Notes: a model not told the origin generated them from the sequence alone. Counted from the stretch's first letter, positions 1 through 6,908 are shown. The stretch is DNA of 9,567 nucleotides from Azohydromonas lata NBRC 102462 (GCA_945878385.1 CAMCTE010000099.1:1-9567); one strand, 5' to 3'. Numbers and translations: made by a program.

Positions 1-1002
1 GAATCGTTCGGCTTCACGCAAGGGCAGTACCTCACCCTGCGCAAGACCATCGACGGGCAAGACCTGCGCCGTTCGTATTCGATCTGTGCCGGTGTGGACG
101 ACGGTGAATTGCGCGTGGGCGTGCGCAAGGTTCGGGGCGGCGTGTTCTCCAATTGGATCAACGAACACCTGCGGCCCGGCCAGCAGATCAGCGTCATGGC
201 CCCGCAGGGCCGCTTCTTCGTTCCGCTGGATGCCCAGGCCCAGCGCCACCATCTGGGCATTGCCGGCGGCAGTGGCATCACGCCCATCCTGTCCATTCTC
301 AAGACGGTGATGGTGCGCGAGCCGCACTCGCGCTTCACCCTCATCTACGGCAACCGGGCGCTGCGCAGCACCATGTTCAAGGAGGAACTCGAAGACCTCA
401 AGAACCGCTGGATGCAGCGTGTGGTCCTTCATCATGTGTTCTCCGACGAGCCGACGGATTCCCCGCTGAACATGGGCCTGATGAACCGCGACAAGATCGG
501 CGACTTCCTGCGCACCGTGGTGCCGGCTTCATCCATCGACCATGCCTACATCTGCGGCCCCTTCCAGATGAACGATGAGGCCGAGGCCGCCCTGCAGGCC
601 GCAGGCGTGGCCGAGGAACGCATCCACATCGAGCGCTTCGGTGTGGCCCAGGCTCCGGGCGCGGCGGCCGCGCAGGGTGCCGCCGCCGTGATGCACCAGG
701 CCCAACCGGGTGATGCAGAAAAGGCCCGCATCGTCATCGTGCGCGACGGCCTGCGGCGCGAGATCGAATTCCGCAAGGATCAACCCAGCATACTGGACGC
801 GGCCTCGGCTGCGGGCCTGGAAGTACCGTTTTCCTGCACCTCGGGCGTATGCGGTACCTGCCGCTGCAAGGTGGTGGAAGGGCAGGTGCGCATGGAGCGC
901 AATTTCGCGCTCGACAAGAAGGAAGTGGAGGCCGGTTTCGTGCTTTCTTGCCAGGCCCACCCGCTCACCGAGCGTGTGGTGTTGAGCTTCGACGAGCGCT
1001 GA
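1..1002 (+). CDS. paaE: Phenylacetyl-CoA epoxidase reductase subunit PaaE (5'-truncated by window edge)
   Basis: This is the electron-transfer subunit of the phenylacetyl-CoA 1,2-epoxidase (PaaABCE). It passes electrons from NADPH through FAD and a 2Fe-2S cluster to the di-iron oxygenase PaaA in the cytoplasm. The frame is open from base 1. Counting the first visible codon as residue 1, the FAD-binding motif RSYS is at 24-27, the nucleotide-binding loop AGGSGITP at 88-95 and ICGP at 184-187. The C-terminal plant-type ferredoxin domain has cluster ligands C279, C284, C287 and C317 (CX4CX2C...C). This order, reductase first and ferredoxin last, is typical of PaaE. Compared with the E. coli protein about 30-35 N-terminal residues are missing beyond the left edge. 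An Ala/Gln/Pro-rich linker (about 215-240) joins the two parts. The stop is followed 23 bases later by paaR, so paaABCDE probably lies just upstream and is cotranscribed. Related ferredoxin reductases are the only realistic alternative. Confidence 0.93.
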   Translation, partial: ESFGFTQGQYLTLRKTIDGQDLRRSYSICAGVDDGELRVGVRKVRGGVFSNWINEHLRPGQQISVMAPQGRFFVPLDAQAQRHHLGIAGGSGITPILSILKTVMVREPHSRFTLIYGNRALRSTMFKEELEDLKNRWMQRVVLHHVFSDEPTDSPLNMGLMNRDKIGDFLRTVVPASSIDHAYICGPFQMNDEAEAALQAAGVAEERIHIERFGVAQAPGAAAAQGAAAVMHQAQPGDAEKARIVIVRDGLRREIEFRKDQPSILDAASAAGLEVPFSCTSGVCGTCRCKVVEGQVRMERNFALDKKEVEAGFVLSCQAHPLTERVVLSFDER

Positions 1003-1025
1003 AGCCCACCACCGCCAACGCCCTC

Positions 1026-1697
1026 ATGGCCCGACCACGCGCTGCCACCTACGACGACCAGCGGGATCGCATCCTGCACCAGGCCGCGGAGCTGTTTGCC
1101 CTGCAGGGCTATGGTGGCACCAGCATGAACGAGGTGGCGCAGGCTTGTGGTGTGAGCAAGGCGGCGCTGTACCACTATGTGCGCGACAAGTCTGAATTGC
1201 TGATGCTGATCGTGCTGACCCATGTGGGGCGCCTGGAGCATCTCACCGAGCAGGTGTTGGCCGAAGCAGCCCCGCCTGAAGAACGCCTGCGCCGCCTGAT
1301 CCTGCGCTTTGTGGACGAATACGCCGGCTCGCGCCACGAACACCGGGTGCTGACCGAAGATGTGAAGTTCCTGGGCCCGCAGGAGCAGCAGCAGGTGGTG
1401 GCTGCGCAGCGCCGCGTGGTGCAGGCCTTTGCCGAAGTGGTGCGCGAGATCCGGCCCGAACTGGCCGAGGCCGGGCTGCACAAGGCGCTGACCATGCTGC
1501 TGTTCGGCATGATCAACTGGATGTTCACCTGGCTGCGCCCCAGCGGCGCCATCACCCACGACCAGATGGGCGACATGGTGGCTGCGCTGTTCTTCGGTGG
1601 GCTGGGTGCGGTGCAGGCGCAGCCCTCCGTCCCCGTACCCTGTGCACCACCCAAGCGACAACCCTCACCGCGCAGCCGCAAGCGCGCGGTATCCTGA
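1026..1697 (+). CDS. paaR: TetR-family transcriptional regulator, probable PaaR
   Basis: A 223-residue TetR-type repressor. The N-terminal DNA-binding domain covers about residues 10-57, with the helix-turn-helix at about 33-52 (core EVAQACGVSKAALYHYV). The remainder is a helical ligand/dimer domain, including a hydrophobic stretch near 157-171 (MLLFGMINWMFTWL). In betaproteobacteria a TetR regulator called PaaR represses the paa genes and is released by phenylacetyl-CoA; the position 23 bases after paaE supports that identity, though the ligand itself is inferred. ATG at 1026 was chosen because the typical TetR N-terminus begins there. No good Shine-Dalgarno precedes it, so translation may be coupled to paaE. 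The last about 25 residues are a Pro- and Arg-rich, probably disordered tail (PPKRQPSPRSRKR), longer than usual. I could not find a convincing palindromic operator for it in this window. Confidence 0.83.
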   Translation: MARPRAATYDDQRDRILHQAAELFALQGYGGTSMNEVAQACGVSKAALYHYVRDKSELLMLIVLTHVGRLEHLTEQVLAEAAPPEERLRRLILRFVDEYAGSRHEHRVLTEDVKFLGPQEQQQVVAAQRRVVQAFAEVVREIRPELAEAGLHKALTMLLFGMINWMFTWLRPSGAITHDQMGDMVAALFFGGLGAVQAQPSVPVPCAPPKRQPSPRSRKRAVS

Positions 1698-1744
1698 GCA
1701 CGCGGTTCATAAAACACTGTGATTTCTCACTCCCACAACCGAAA

Positions 1745-1750
1745 AAGGAG
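1745..1750 (+). promoter_or_regulatory. Ribosome binding site of the substrate-binding protein gene
   Basis: AAGGAG ends 7 bases before the ATG at 1758. It decides that start over an upstream in-frame codon at 1719, which has no such site and would put 13 extra polar residues in front of the signal peptide. Confidence 0.8.
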
Positions 1751-1757
1751 ACATGCG

Positions 1758-2906
1758 ATGAAATTGTTGAAGTCCCTCTTGGCCGCCGCGTTGGCCACCG
1801 CTGCACTGGCCGCGCACGCCGACATCACGGTGGGCGTCACCGTCTCGGCCACCGGGCCGGCCGCCTCGCTGGGCATCCCCGAGAAGAACACCATCGACCT
1901 GATGCCCAAGCAAATTGGCAAGATGAAGGTCAACTATGTGGTGCTCGATGATGCGTCGGACACCACCGCGGCGGTGACCAACGCCCGCAAGCTGATCACT
2001 GAACACAAGGTGGATGTGATCATCGGCTCCACCACCACCCCGAATTCCTTGGCCATGATTGATGTGGTCAGCGAAAGCCAGACGCCGATGATCTCCATGG
2101 CCGCATCGGCGCGCATCGTGGAGCCGGTGGATGCCAAGAAGCGCTGGGTCTTCAAGACCCCGCAGAACGACATCATGATGGCCATCGCCATTGCCCAGCA
2201 CATGGCCAACAGCGGCATCAAGAGCGTGGGCTTCATCGGTTTTGCCGATGCCTACGGCGAAGGCTGGCTGCAGGAATTCCAGAAGGCCGCCGGCATCAAG
2301 AGCCTGAGCGTGGTGGCCGTGGAGCGCTACAACCGCACCGACACCTCAGTCACCGGTCAGGTGCTCAAGCTCACCAGCGCCCGCCCCGATGCGGTTCTCA
2401 TCGCCGGTTCAGGCACGCCTGCGGCCCTGCCGCAGAAGTCGCTGCGCGAGCGTGGCTACACCGGCAAGATCTACCAGACGCATGGCGTGGCCAACAACGA
2501 CTTCCTGCGTGTGGGGGGCAAGGATGTCGAAGGCACCGTCCTGCCGGCGGGCCCGATGCTCGTGGCCGCGCAACTGCCGGCCGACCATCCGGTGCGCAAG
2601 AGCGCGCAGGCCTATGTCAGCGCCTATGAAGCGAAGTACGGCAAGGGCAGTGTGTCCACCTTCGGCGGCCACGGTTGGGATGCTGGCCTGCTGATGGAGC
2701 GTGCCGCCACCGAAGCGCTGAAAAAGGCGCAACCCGGCACGCCCGCCTTCCGCGCCGCGCTGCGCGACGCCCTGGAAGGCGTGAAGGAGTTGCCGGGCGC
2801 ACACGGCATCTTCAACATGTCCTCCGGTGACCACAATGGCCTGGACCAGCGTGGCCGCGTGATGGTGACCATCAGCAACGGCACCTGGAAGTACATCGGC
2901 GACTGA
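1758..2906 (+). CDS. ABC transporter periplasmic substrate-binding protein, branched-chain amino acid / aromatic acid type
   Basis: A 382-residue periplasmic solute-binding protein of the Leu/Ile/Val-binding type (Peripla_BP_6 family). The start MKLLKSLLAAALATAALAAHA is a classic Sec signal peptide, with cleavage expected after A21 (AHA, then DITVGV). The mature part shows the family features: an N-lobe beginning ITVGVTVSATGPAASLG, the stretch VIIGSTTTPNSLAM near 88-100, the MISMAASA segment near 111-118 and the GFADAYGEGW turn near 161-170. The AAGGAG site supports the start. It lies between paaR and paaZ, 60 bases after paaR, and is followed directly by a terminator. Such proteins in Burkholderiales aromatic clusters are thought to bind aromatic acids, so phenylacetate or a related compound is a reasonable guess but not shown. 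The permease and ATPase genes (LivHMGF type) that normally accompany it are absent from this window. Confidence 0.88.
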   Translation: MKLLKSLLAAALATAALAAHADITVGVTVSATGPAASLGIPEKNTIDLMPKQIGKMKVNYVVLDDASDTTAAVTNARKLITEHKVDVIIGSTTTPNSLAMIDVVSESQTPMISMAASARIVEPVDAKKRWVFKTPQNDIMMAIAIAQHMANSGIKSVGFIGFADAYGEGWLQEFQKAAGIKSLSVVAVERYNRTDTSVTGQVLKLTSARPDAVLIAGSGTPAALPQKSLRERGYTGKIYQTHGVANNDFLRVGGKDVEGTVLPAGPMLVAAQLPADHPVRKSAQAYVSAYEAKYGKGSVSTFGGHGWDAGLLMERAATEALKKAQPGTPAFRAALRDALEGVKELPGAHGIFNMSSGDHNGLDQRGRVMVTISNGTWKYIGD

Positions 2907-2927
2907 ACCCGAGCGATTGACTGCACC

Positions 2928-2949
2928 GCGCGGCACGCCCGCGCTTTTT
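2928..2949 (+). terminator. Intrinsic terminator after the substrate-binding protein gene
   Basis: GCGCGG (2928-2933) pairs perfectly with CCGCGC (2939-2944) around a 5-base loop and is followed at once by five T. It begins 22 bases after the stop codon of the binding-protein gene and would end the paaE-paaR-binding-protein transcript before paaZ. The free energy was not computed. Confidence 0.75.
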
Positions 2950-2956
2950 CAAGACA

Positions 2957-2986
2957 GCGGCCCCGGTGGTCACCTGCCGGGGCTGC
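2957..2986 (+). other. Second hairpin between the terminator and paaZ
   Basis: GCCCCGG (2960-2966) pairs with CCGGGGC (2977-2983). The stem can extend outward to 2957/2986 through one G-T wobble, giving about 10 pairs around a 10-base loop. Only a weak T stretch follows (GTCGTTT). It may be a backup terminator, or a structure in the 5' leader of paaZ if a promoter lies upstream of it. Confidence 0.5.
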
Positions 2987-3023
2987 GTCGTTTCAGACAG
3001 TTCGATTTGGTTTGAGATTGCAT

Positions 3024-5078
3024 ATGAGCACCCCTTCTGTTCTCCAAAGTTTCATCGCCGGCCAATGGGTTGGCCAACAACCCGCAGCCGCCCTGCGCAG
3101 CGCCATCAATGGTCAGGTGGTGGCCCACACCCACGCGGAAAGTCTAGACTTTGCAGCGGCCGTGCACCACGCACACTCGGTGGGCGTGCCTGCACTGCTG
3201 AAGACGGATTTCCAGCAGCGCGCGGCCATCCTCAAGGCCCTGGCGAAGTACCTGGGCAGCCGCAAGGAAGAGCTCTATGCCATCTCGGCCCACACCGGTG
3301 CCACCCGCACCGACAGTTGGGTGGACATCGAAGGCGGCACGGGCACCTTGTTTGCCTATTCCAGCATCGGCAGCAGCGAACTGCCCTCAGGCAATCTGGT
3401 GCACGAAGGCCCGGTGGTCAGCCTGGGCAAGAGCGGCCAGTTCGTGGGCACGCACATCCTGGCGCCGCGCCGCGGCCTGGCGGTGCACATCAATGCCTTC
3501 AACTTCCCGGTGTGGGGCCTGCTGGAGAAGTTCGCACCCGGCTTTCTGGCCGGCCAGCCTTGCATCGGCAAACCTGCCACCGCCACCAGCTACCTCACCG
3601 AGGCCCTGGTGCGCATGATGATGGAATCGAAGCTGCTGCCTGAAGGCAGCATCCAACTGGTGATTGGCGGCACCGGCGACCTGCTGGACCGACTCAACGG
3701 CCAGGACATGGTCACCTTCACCGGCAGTGCCGACACCGCGGCCATGCTGCGCGCACGGCCGCACCTGTTGAAGCACGGCGTCCCCTTCAATGCCGAAGCG
3801 GACTCTCTGAACTGCGCCATCCTGGCTGGTGATGTGACCCCCGACGACCCCGAGTTCGACCTCTTCGTCAAGGAAGTGGCGCGCGAGATGACGGTCAAGG
3901 CCGGCCAGAAATGCACCGCCATCCGCCGCGCCATCGTGCCGCGCCGGCACTTGGACGCCGTGGCCCAGCGCTTGCGCGACCGCTTGGCCAAGGTGGTGGT
4001 GGGCGACCCGGCGCTGGAAGGCGTGAAGATGGGGGCCTTGGCCTCCAAGGCCCAGCAATCCGATGTGGCAGACCGCGTGCGCCAGCTGTTGGCCGCGCCG
4101 CACATGAGCCGGGTCTTCGGTGAACCAGACGGTTTTGCACCGCGCGGCGAAGGCGTGGCCGACGGCGCCTTCTTCAGCCCCACGCTGCTGGCCTGTGCAC
4201 GGCCGCTGGAGGTCAGCGAGGTGCATGACATCGAGGCCTTCGGCCCGGTGAGCACGCTACTGCCCTATGACGATCTCGATGAGGCCATGGCACTGGCTGC
4301 GCGCGGGCAGGGCAGCCTGGTGGGCTCACTCATCACGAAAACGCCGGCCGTGGCCGCGCGCGTGGTGCCGCAGGCCGCAGCCCTGCATGGCCGCATCCAC
4401 ATCCTGGACGCGAAGTCTGCGCCCGAGTCCACCGGCCACGGATCGCCCTTGCCTCACCTCAAGCATGGCGGCCCAGGCCGCGCCGGCGGTGGCGAAGAGT
4501 TGGGCGGTATCCGCGCGGTGAAGCACAACCTGCAGCGCAGCGCCCTGCAAGGCTCACCCGACATGGTGATGGCCGTGACCGGTGAATATGTGCGCGGCGC
4601 CACGCTGATCGAAACCGACACGCATCCGATGCGCAAGGCCTTCGAAGACCTGCAGATTGGCGAGAGCCTGTTGACCGAGCCGCGCACCATCAGCGCTGCC
4701 GATGTGCAGGCCTTCGGCGACCTCACCGGCGACACCTTCTACATGCACTTCGATGAAGAAGCCGCCAAGGCCTCGCCCTTCGGCCAACGCATCGCGCACG
4801 GCTATCTGGTGCTCAGCGCGGCCGCAGGCCTGTTCGTGTGGACGGCCCCCGGCCCCCTGCTGGCCAACTACGGCCTTGACACGCTGCGCTTCACCAAGCC
4901 CGTGGCCCTGGGCGACACCATCCGCGCGCGGTTGACGGCCAAGCGCAAGATCGACCGGCTGAAGGTGGGCGCCGACGGCAAGGGGCAGGGCGTGGTGGCG
5001 TGGGATGTGGAAGTCACCAACCAAAGCGGCGAGGTGGTGGCCAGCTACGACATCCTCACGCTGGTGGCCAAGCGTTGA
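3024..5078 (+). CDS. paaZ: PaaZ, bifunctional oxepin-CoA hydrolase / 3-oxo-5,6-dehydrosuberyl-CoA semialdehyde dehydrogenase
   Basis: A complete 684-residue PaaZ (the E. coli protein is about 681). It hydrolyses the oxepin-CoA ring and oxidises the resulting aldehyde with NADP+ to 3-oxo-5,6-dehydrosuberyl-CoA, which then enters beta-oxidation-like steps. Residues 1-510 are the aldehyde dehydrogenase domain: NAFNFPVWG near 158-166, FTGSADTAA near 232-240, catalytic Glu258 in FNAEADS and nucleophile Cys297 in AGQKC. Residues about 525-684 are a MaoC-like (R)-specific hydratase domain, with Asp570 and His575 in the LTGDTFYMH motif. These pairs match E. coli E256/C295 and D561/H566 in spacing, so both activities look intact. 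ATG 3024 is preferred; the in-frame TTG at 3012 adds only MRLH and has no better ribosome site (weak GAG at 3014-3016). The gene is cut off from the upstream genes by a terminator, so it probably has its own promoter. It ends tail to tail with the phasin gene, 10 bases away. Confidence 0.96.
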   Translation: MSTPSVLQSFIAGQWVGQQPAAALRSAINGQVVAHTHAESLDFAAAVHHAHSVGVPALLKTDFQQRAAILKALAKYLGSRKEELYAISAHTGATRTDSWVDIEGGTGTLFAYSSIGSSELPSGNLVHEGPVVSLGKSGQFVGTHILAPRRGLAVHINAFNFPVWGLLEKFAPGFLAGQPCIGKPATATSYLTEALVRMMMESKLLPEGSIQLVIGGTGDLLDRLNGQDMVTFTGSADTAAMLRARPHLLKHGVPFNAEADSLNCAILAGDVTPDDPEFDLFVKEVAREMTVKAGQKCTAIRRAIVPRRHLDAVAQRLRDRLAKVVVGDPALEGVKMGALASKAQQSDVADRVRQLLAAPHMSRVFGEPDGFAPRGEGVADGAFFSPTLLACARPLEVSEVHDIEAFGPVSTLLPYDDLDEAMALAARGQGSLVGSLITKTPAVAARVVPQAAALHGRIHILDAKSAPESTGHGSPLPHLKHGGPGRAGGGEELGGIRAVKHNLQRSALQGSPDMVMAVTGEYVRGATLIETDTHPMRKAFEDLQIGESLLTEPRTISAADVQAFGDLTGDTFYMHFDEEAAKASPFGQRIAHGYLVLSAAAGLFVWTAPGPLLANYGLDTLRFTKPVALGDTIRARLTAKRKIDRLKVGADGKGQGVVAWDVEVTNQSGEVVASYDILTLVAKR

Positions 5079-5088
5079 AAGCAGGGTT

Positions 5089-5700
5089 TCAGTGGGCCGC
5101 AGCCTTCGGGGTGACCAACTCCCGCAGGATCGGTGAAGCAAAGATTCCATCCAGCGGCCTGAACCCTGTGCGTATTCCGCTTTGGAAACTCTCGAAGGCC
5201 GATCGCATCAGCTGGTGCCGGCTGCCGTCCATGCTCTGGGCCACCAACCGCGCCAGGTCGGTGTTCAGGTGCACGCCCATGTCCATGTAGCGCTGGGCCA
5301 GTTGGGTGAAATTGGCGGTATCAAAGCGCAGCAGGTCCGCTTGTACGCTGGCCATCTCGGCAGAGTCCTCGCAGGTCAACAGCCGCTCATGGGCCTGTTC
5401 ACGGCGCTTGAGCGCCAGATGCCAGCAGTCCAGCTGCGCGCGCTGAAATTCTTCTCCCGCGTGCAGCATCAGCATCAGCGTCTGCAGGCCCCAGGACATC
5501 GGCAAACGCAACTGTCCGGCCCAACCGGATGCATCGTGGCCATTGCCCTGATGCGCCGGCGCAGCCGATGTTGCTTGGGGATGACCTGCCCCCGCGCGGT
5601 GGTTGCCGGCGTGCGAGGTGGCCGTGCCGGCGAAGGCTGTGGCGTTCGGCTTGGGGGAAGCGGCCGCTGGTGTGCGGCTTTTGTTAGTGGCGCGTGGCAT
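5089..5700 (-). CDS. Phasin-like (polyhydroxyalkanoate granule-associated) protein
   Basis: A 203-residue protein. Residues 1-60 are Ala/Pro/His/Gly-rich, low in complexity and probably disordered. Residues about 66-160 are amphipathic and helical (for example QLDCWHLALKRREQAHERLL, then ASVQADLLRFDTANFTQLAQRYMDMG). The helix spacing, the acid-Ser-Ala-Glu segment followed by a Q-x-D-LLR pattern and the absence of catalytic motifs resemble phasin-family proteins that coat polyhydroxyalkanoate granules. That match is from memory of the family and not from a search; a generic coiled-coil protein is the alternative. The start at 5700 has GGAG (5707-5710) six bases upstream on the minus strand. It lies 86 bases after the response regulator gene on the same strand, so the two may be cotranscribed. 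No phaC, phaA or phaB gene is in view. Confidence 0.6.
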   Translation of the reverse strand: MPRATNKSRTPAAASPKPNATAFAGTATSHAGNHRAGAGHPQATSAAPAHQGNGHDASGWAGQLRLPMSWGLQTLMLMLHAGEEFQRAQLDCWHLALKRREQAHERLLTCEDSAEMASVQADLLRFDTANFTQLAQRYMDMGVHLNTDLARLVAQSMDGSRHQLMRSAFESFQSGIRTGFRPLDGIFASPILRELVTPKAAAH

Positions 5701-5724
5701 GGGGGTCTCCGTGGCTGTGTGGTG

Positions 5725-5741
5725 CTGCCGGTTGCCGGCAG
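5725..5741 (-). other. Perfect hairpin in the leader of the phasin-like gene
   Basis: CTGCCGG and CCGGCAG form a perfect 7-pair stem with a 3-base loop, 24 bases upstream of the phasin-like start and between it and the response regulator stop. No T run follows on either strand, so it is not a standard terminator. It could be a weak attenuator or an mRNA-processing structure. Confidence 0.4.
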
Positions 5742-5786
5742 TGCGCCCCAGTATGGAAGCCCGCCGCGCGCGCGGCTTGAGCGCAC

Positions 5787-6728
5787 TCAGAAGCTCAAGG
5801 TGCCTTGATGTGGATGGCCGCGGGTGGTGTGCGCCGTGGTCGGCCCGGCCGGTGGCAGCGGCGTGGCGTGGTGGGCGTCCGTCGCTTGGTGGTGCGGCCC
5901 TTCATCAGCCACCGCCTGCGCGGTGCGTGAGGCGCGTGGTGTGTGGGGTTCATCCCCCTCCATCGAACCGAGTGTTCCCATCGTCCCTGCCGTGGACCAC
6001 GCCGGCAACCCGTGCAAACGCTCGCCATGAGGGTCGCCCAGTGAGCCTGGATCCGGAAACAGTCGATGTTCCAGCCCATAGCGGATCAGCGCCGCAGCGC
6101 TGTCAAGCTGCATCTTCTGCAGGATGCGGGTCTTGTGTGTGCTCACCGTCTTCACCGACAGATGCAGCGCGCGTGAAATCTCGCTGATCCTCTGCCCGGC
6201 CACGATGCCGCGGAAGATCTCGAATTCCCGGTCTGAGAGGCGCTCGTGCCGTGGCGTGTCGTCCTGCTGCGTCAGGGACATGGCCACACGCTCGGCCATG
6301 TGCCGAGACAGATAGCAACCCCCCGCAGCCACCTTGCGCACCGCGCGCACCAGTTCCTCCGAGGCCGCGTCCTTGGTCATATAGCCCTGGGCGCCGGCCT
6401 TCAGTGCCCGCATCGCATACAACTCTTCGCCGTACATGGACAGCACCAACACCGCACAGTGCGGCTGTTCTTGGCGAATGCGGCGGATCAGGTTCACGCC
6501 CGAAAGCCCCGGCATGTTCAGGTCGATCACGGCCACATGCGCCCGCGACTCCCGGATGCGGCTCAAGGCCTGATGGCCGTCATCGGCCTCGCCCACGATA
6601 TCCAGGTCGGGCTGGCCTTCCAGGATGCGGCGGATGCCTTCGCGCATCAATCGATGATCGTCTGCCAACACCACGGTGATCCCCTTGCCGTTGGGGGCCG
6701 ATTGGGAGTGTTGAAGGTCAGTCACCAT
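5787..6728 (-). CDS. NarL/FixJ-family two-component response regulator (BvgA-like) with long C-terminal tail
   Basis: A 313-residue DNA-binding response regulator. The receiver domain (about 16-135) has the acidic pair D23/D24, the phospho-acceptor D69 (VAVIDLNMPG), S97 in VLSMYG and K119 in YMTKD. The LuxR/NarL-type helix-turn-helix follows (about 164-222), with recognition-helix core LSVKTVSTHKTR; it is close, from memory, to the Bordetella BvgA output domain. ATG 6728 was chosen over ATG 6752: AAGGA lies 4 bases upstream of 6728, while 6752 has no ribosome site and sits about where transcription should start from the predicted -10 element. Family members normally end near residue 225, yet this one runs about 88 residues further, rich in Pro, His, Thr and Gly. 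No partner sensor kinase is in the window. It is divergent from the Crp/Fnr gene and upstream of the phasin-like gene. Confidence 0.9.
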   Translation of the reverse strand: MVTDLQHSQSAPNGKGITVVLADDHRLMREGIRRILEGQPDLDIVGEADDGHQALSRIRESRAHVAVIDLNMPGLSGVNLIRRIRQEQPHCAVLVLSMYGEELYAMRALKAGAQGYMTKDAASEELVRAVRKVAAGGCYLSRHMAERVAMSLTQQDDTPRHERLSDREFEIFRGIVAGQRISEISRALHLSVKTVSTHKTRILQKMQLDSAAALIRYGLEHRLFPDPGSLGDPHGERLHGLPAWSTAGTMGTLGSMEGDEPHTPRASRTAQAVADEGPHHQATDAHHATPLPPAGPTTAHTTRGHPHQGTLSF

Positions 6729-6754
6729 CAATTCCTTCAATTTCTGAAACATCG

Positions 6755-6763
6755 ATTATCGCA
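6755..6763 (-). promoter_or_regulatory. Extended -10 promoter element of the response regulator gene
   Basis: On the minus strand the sequence reads TGCGATAAT, that is TGn followed by a -10 hexamer GATAAT matching TATAAT at five of six positions. No good -35 hexamer is seen, as is common for extended -10 promoters. Transcription would start near 6748, which makes ATG 6728 the usable start codon. Confidence 0.5.
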
Positions 6764-6781
6764 AATATTCAATAGATTTGC
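6761..6781. repeat. Inverted repeat GCAAAT-N9-ATTTGC overlapping the response regulator promoter
   Basis: Arms at 6761-6766 and 6776-6781 are perfect complements and the spacer is 9 bases. The arm nearest the gene overlaps the TGn of the extended -10 element, where a bound repressor would block transcription. It could be an autoregulatory site; chance is possible for 6-base arms in AT-rich DNA. Confidence 0.35.
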
Positions 6782-6829
6782 TGCGTTGCATCAGGTTTGA
6801 GTGGGTCATTTGGGTGTGTCGATCATTCG

Positions 6830-6846
6830 TTACATCTTTCATGTAA
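6830..6846. repeat. Inverted repeat TTACAT-N5-ATGTAA
   Basis: Perfect 6-base arms at 6830-6835 and 6841-6846 around CTTTC, in the middle of the divergent promoter region. The TAC...GTA symmetry is of the kind bound by dimeric LuxR/NarL-type regulators. No protein can be assigned from sequence alone. Confidence 0.45.
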
Positions 6847-6853
6847 GTCCAAT

Positions 6854-6871
6854 TATGCGGATGCACGCATA
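6854..6871. repeat. Inverted repeat TATGCG-N6-CGCATA
   Basis: Perfect 6-base arms at 6854-6859 and 6866-6871 around GATGCA, ending where a -10-like TATAAG (6870-6875, plus strand) begins. It lies only 7 bases after the preceding inverted repeat, so the two may form a paired operator. Confidence 0.45.
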
Positions 6872-6908
6872 TAAGCTGAATTCATTTGCTGGCGTGGGCT
6901 CCCCTCTC

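Noticed and set aside
780..1661. Long minus-strand open frame opposite paaE/paaR (293 codons)
   Set aside because: It is antisense to two well-supported genes, rich in His, Gln and Leu as expected from the complement of GC-rich coding DNA, and shows no domain.
1698..1757. PaaR operator or FNR box
   Set aside because: AACCG-type half-sites (for example near 1738) and TTTGA-type half-sites (near 6796) occur singly without a matching inverted partner at the right spacing.
3012..3023. TTG at 3012 as the paaZ start
   Set aside because: It adds four residues without a ribosome site; ATG 3024 gives the usual PaaZ length and N-terminus.
3387..4226. Minus-strand open frame inside paaZ (279 codons)
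   Set aside because: It lies wholly opposite the aldehyde dehydrogenase domain, whose catalytic residues are intact; its composition is typical of an antisense shadow.
5603..6187. Plus-strand open frame across the phasin leader and the response regulator tail
   Set aside because: It was considered as an alternative coding use of the unusual tail region. It shows no domain, has no convincing ribosome site, and overlaps the response regulator output domain in antisense.
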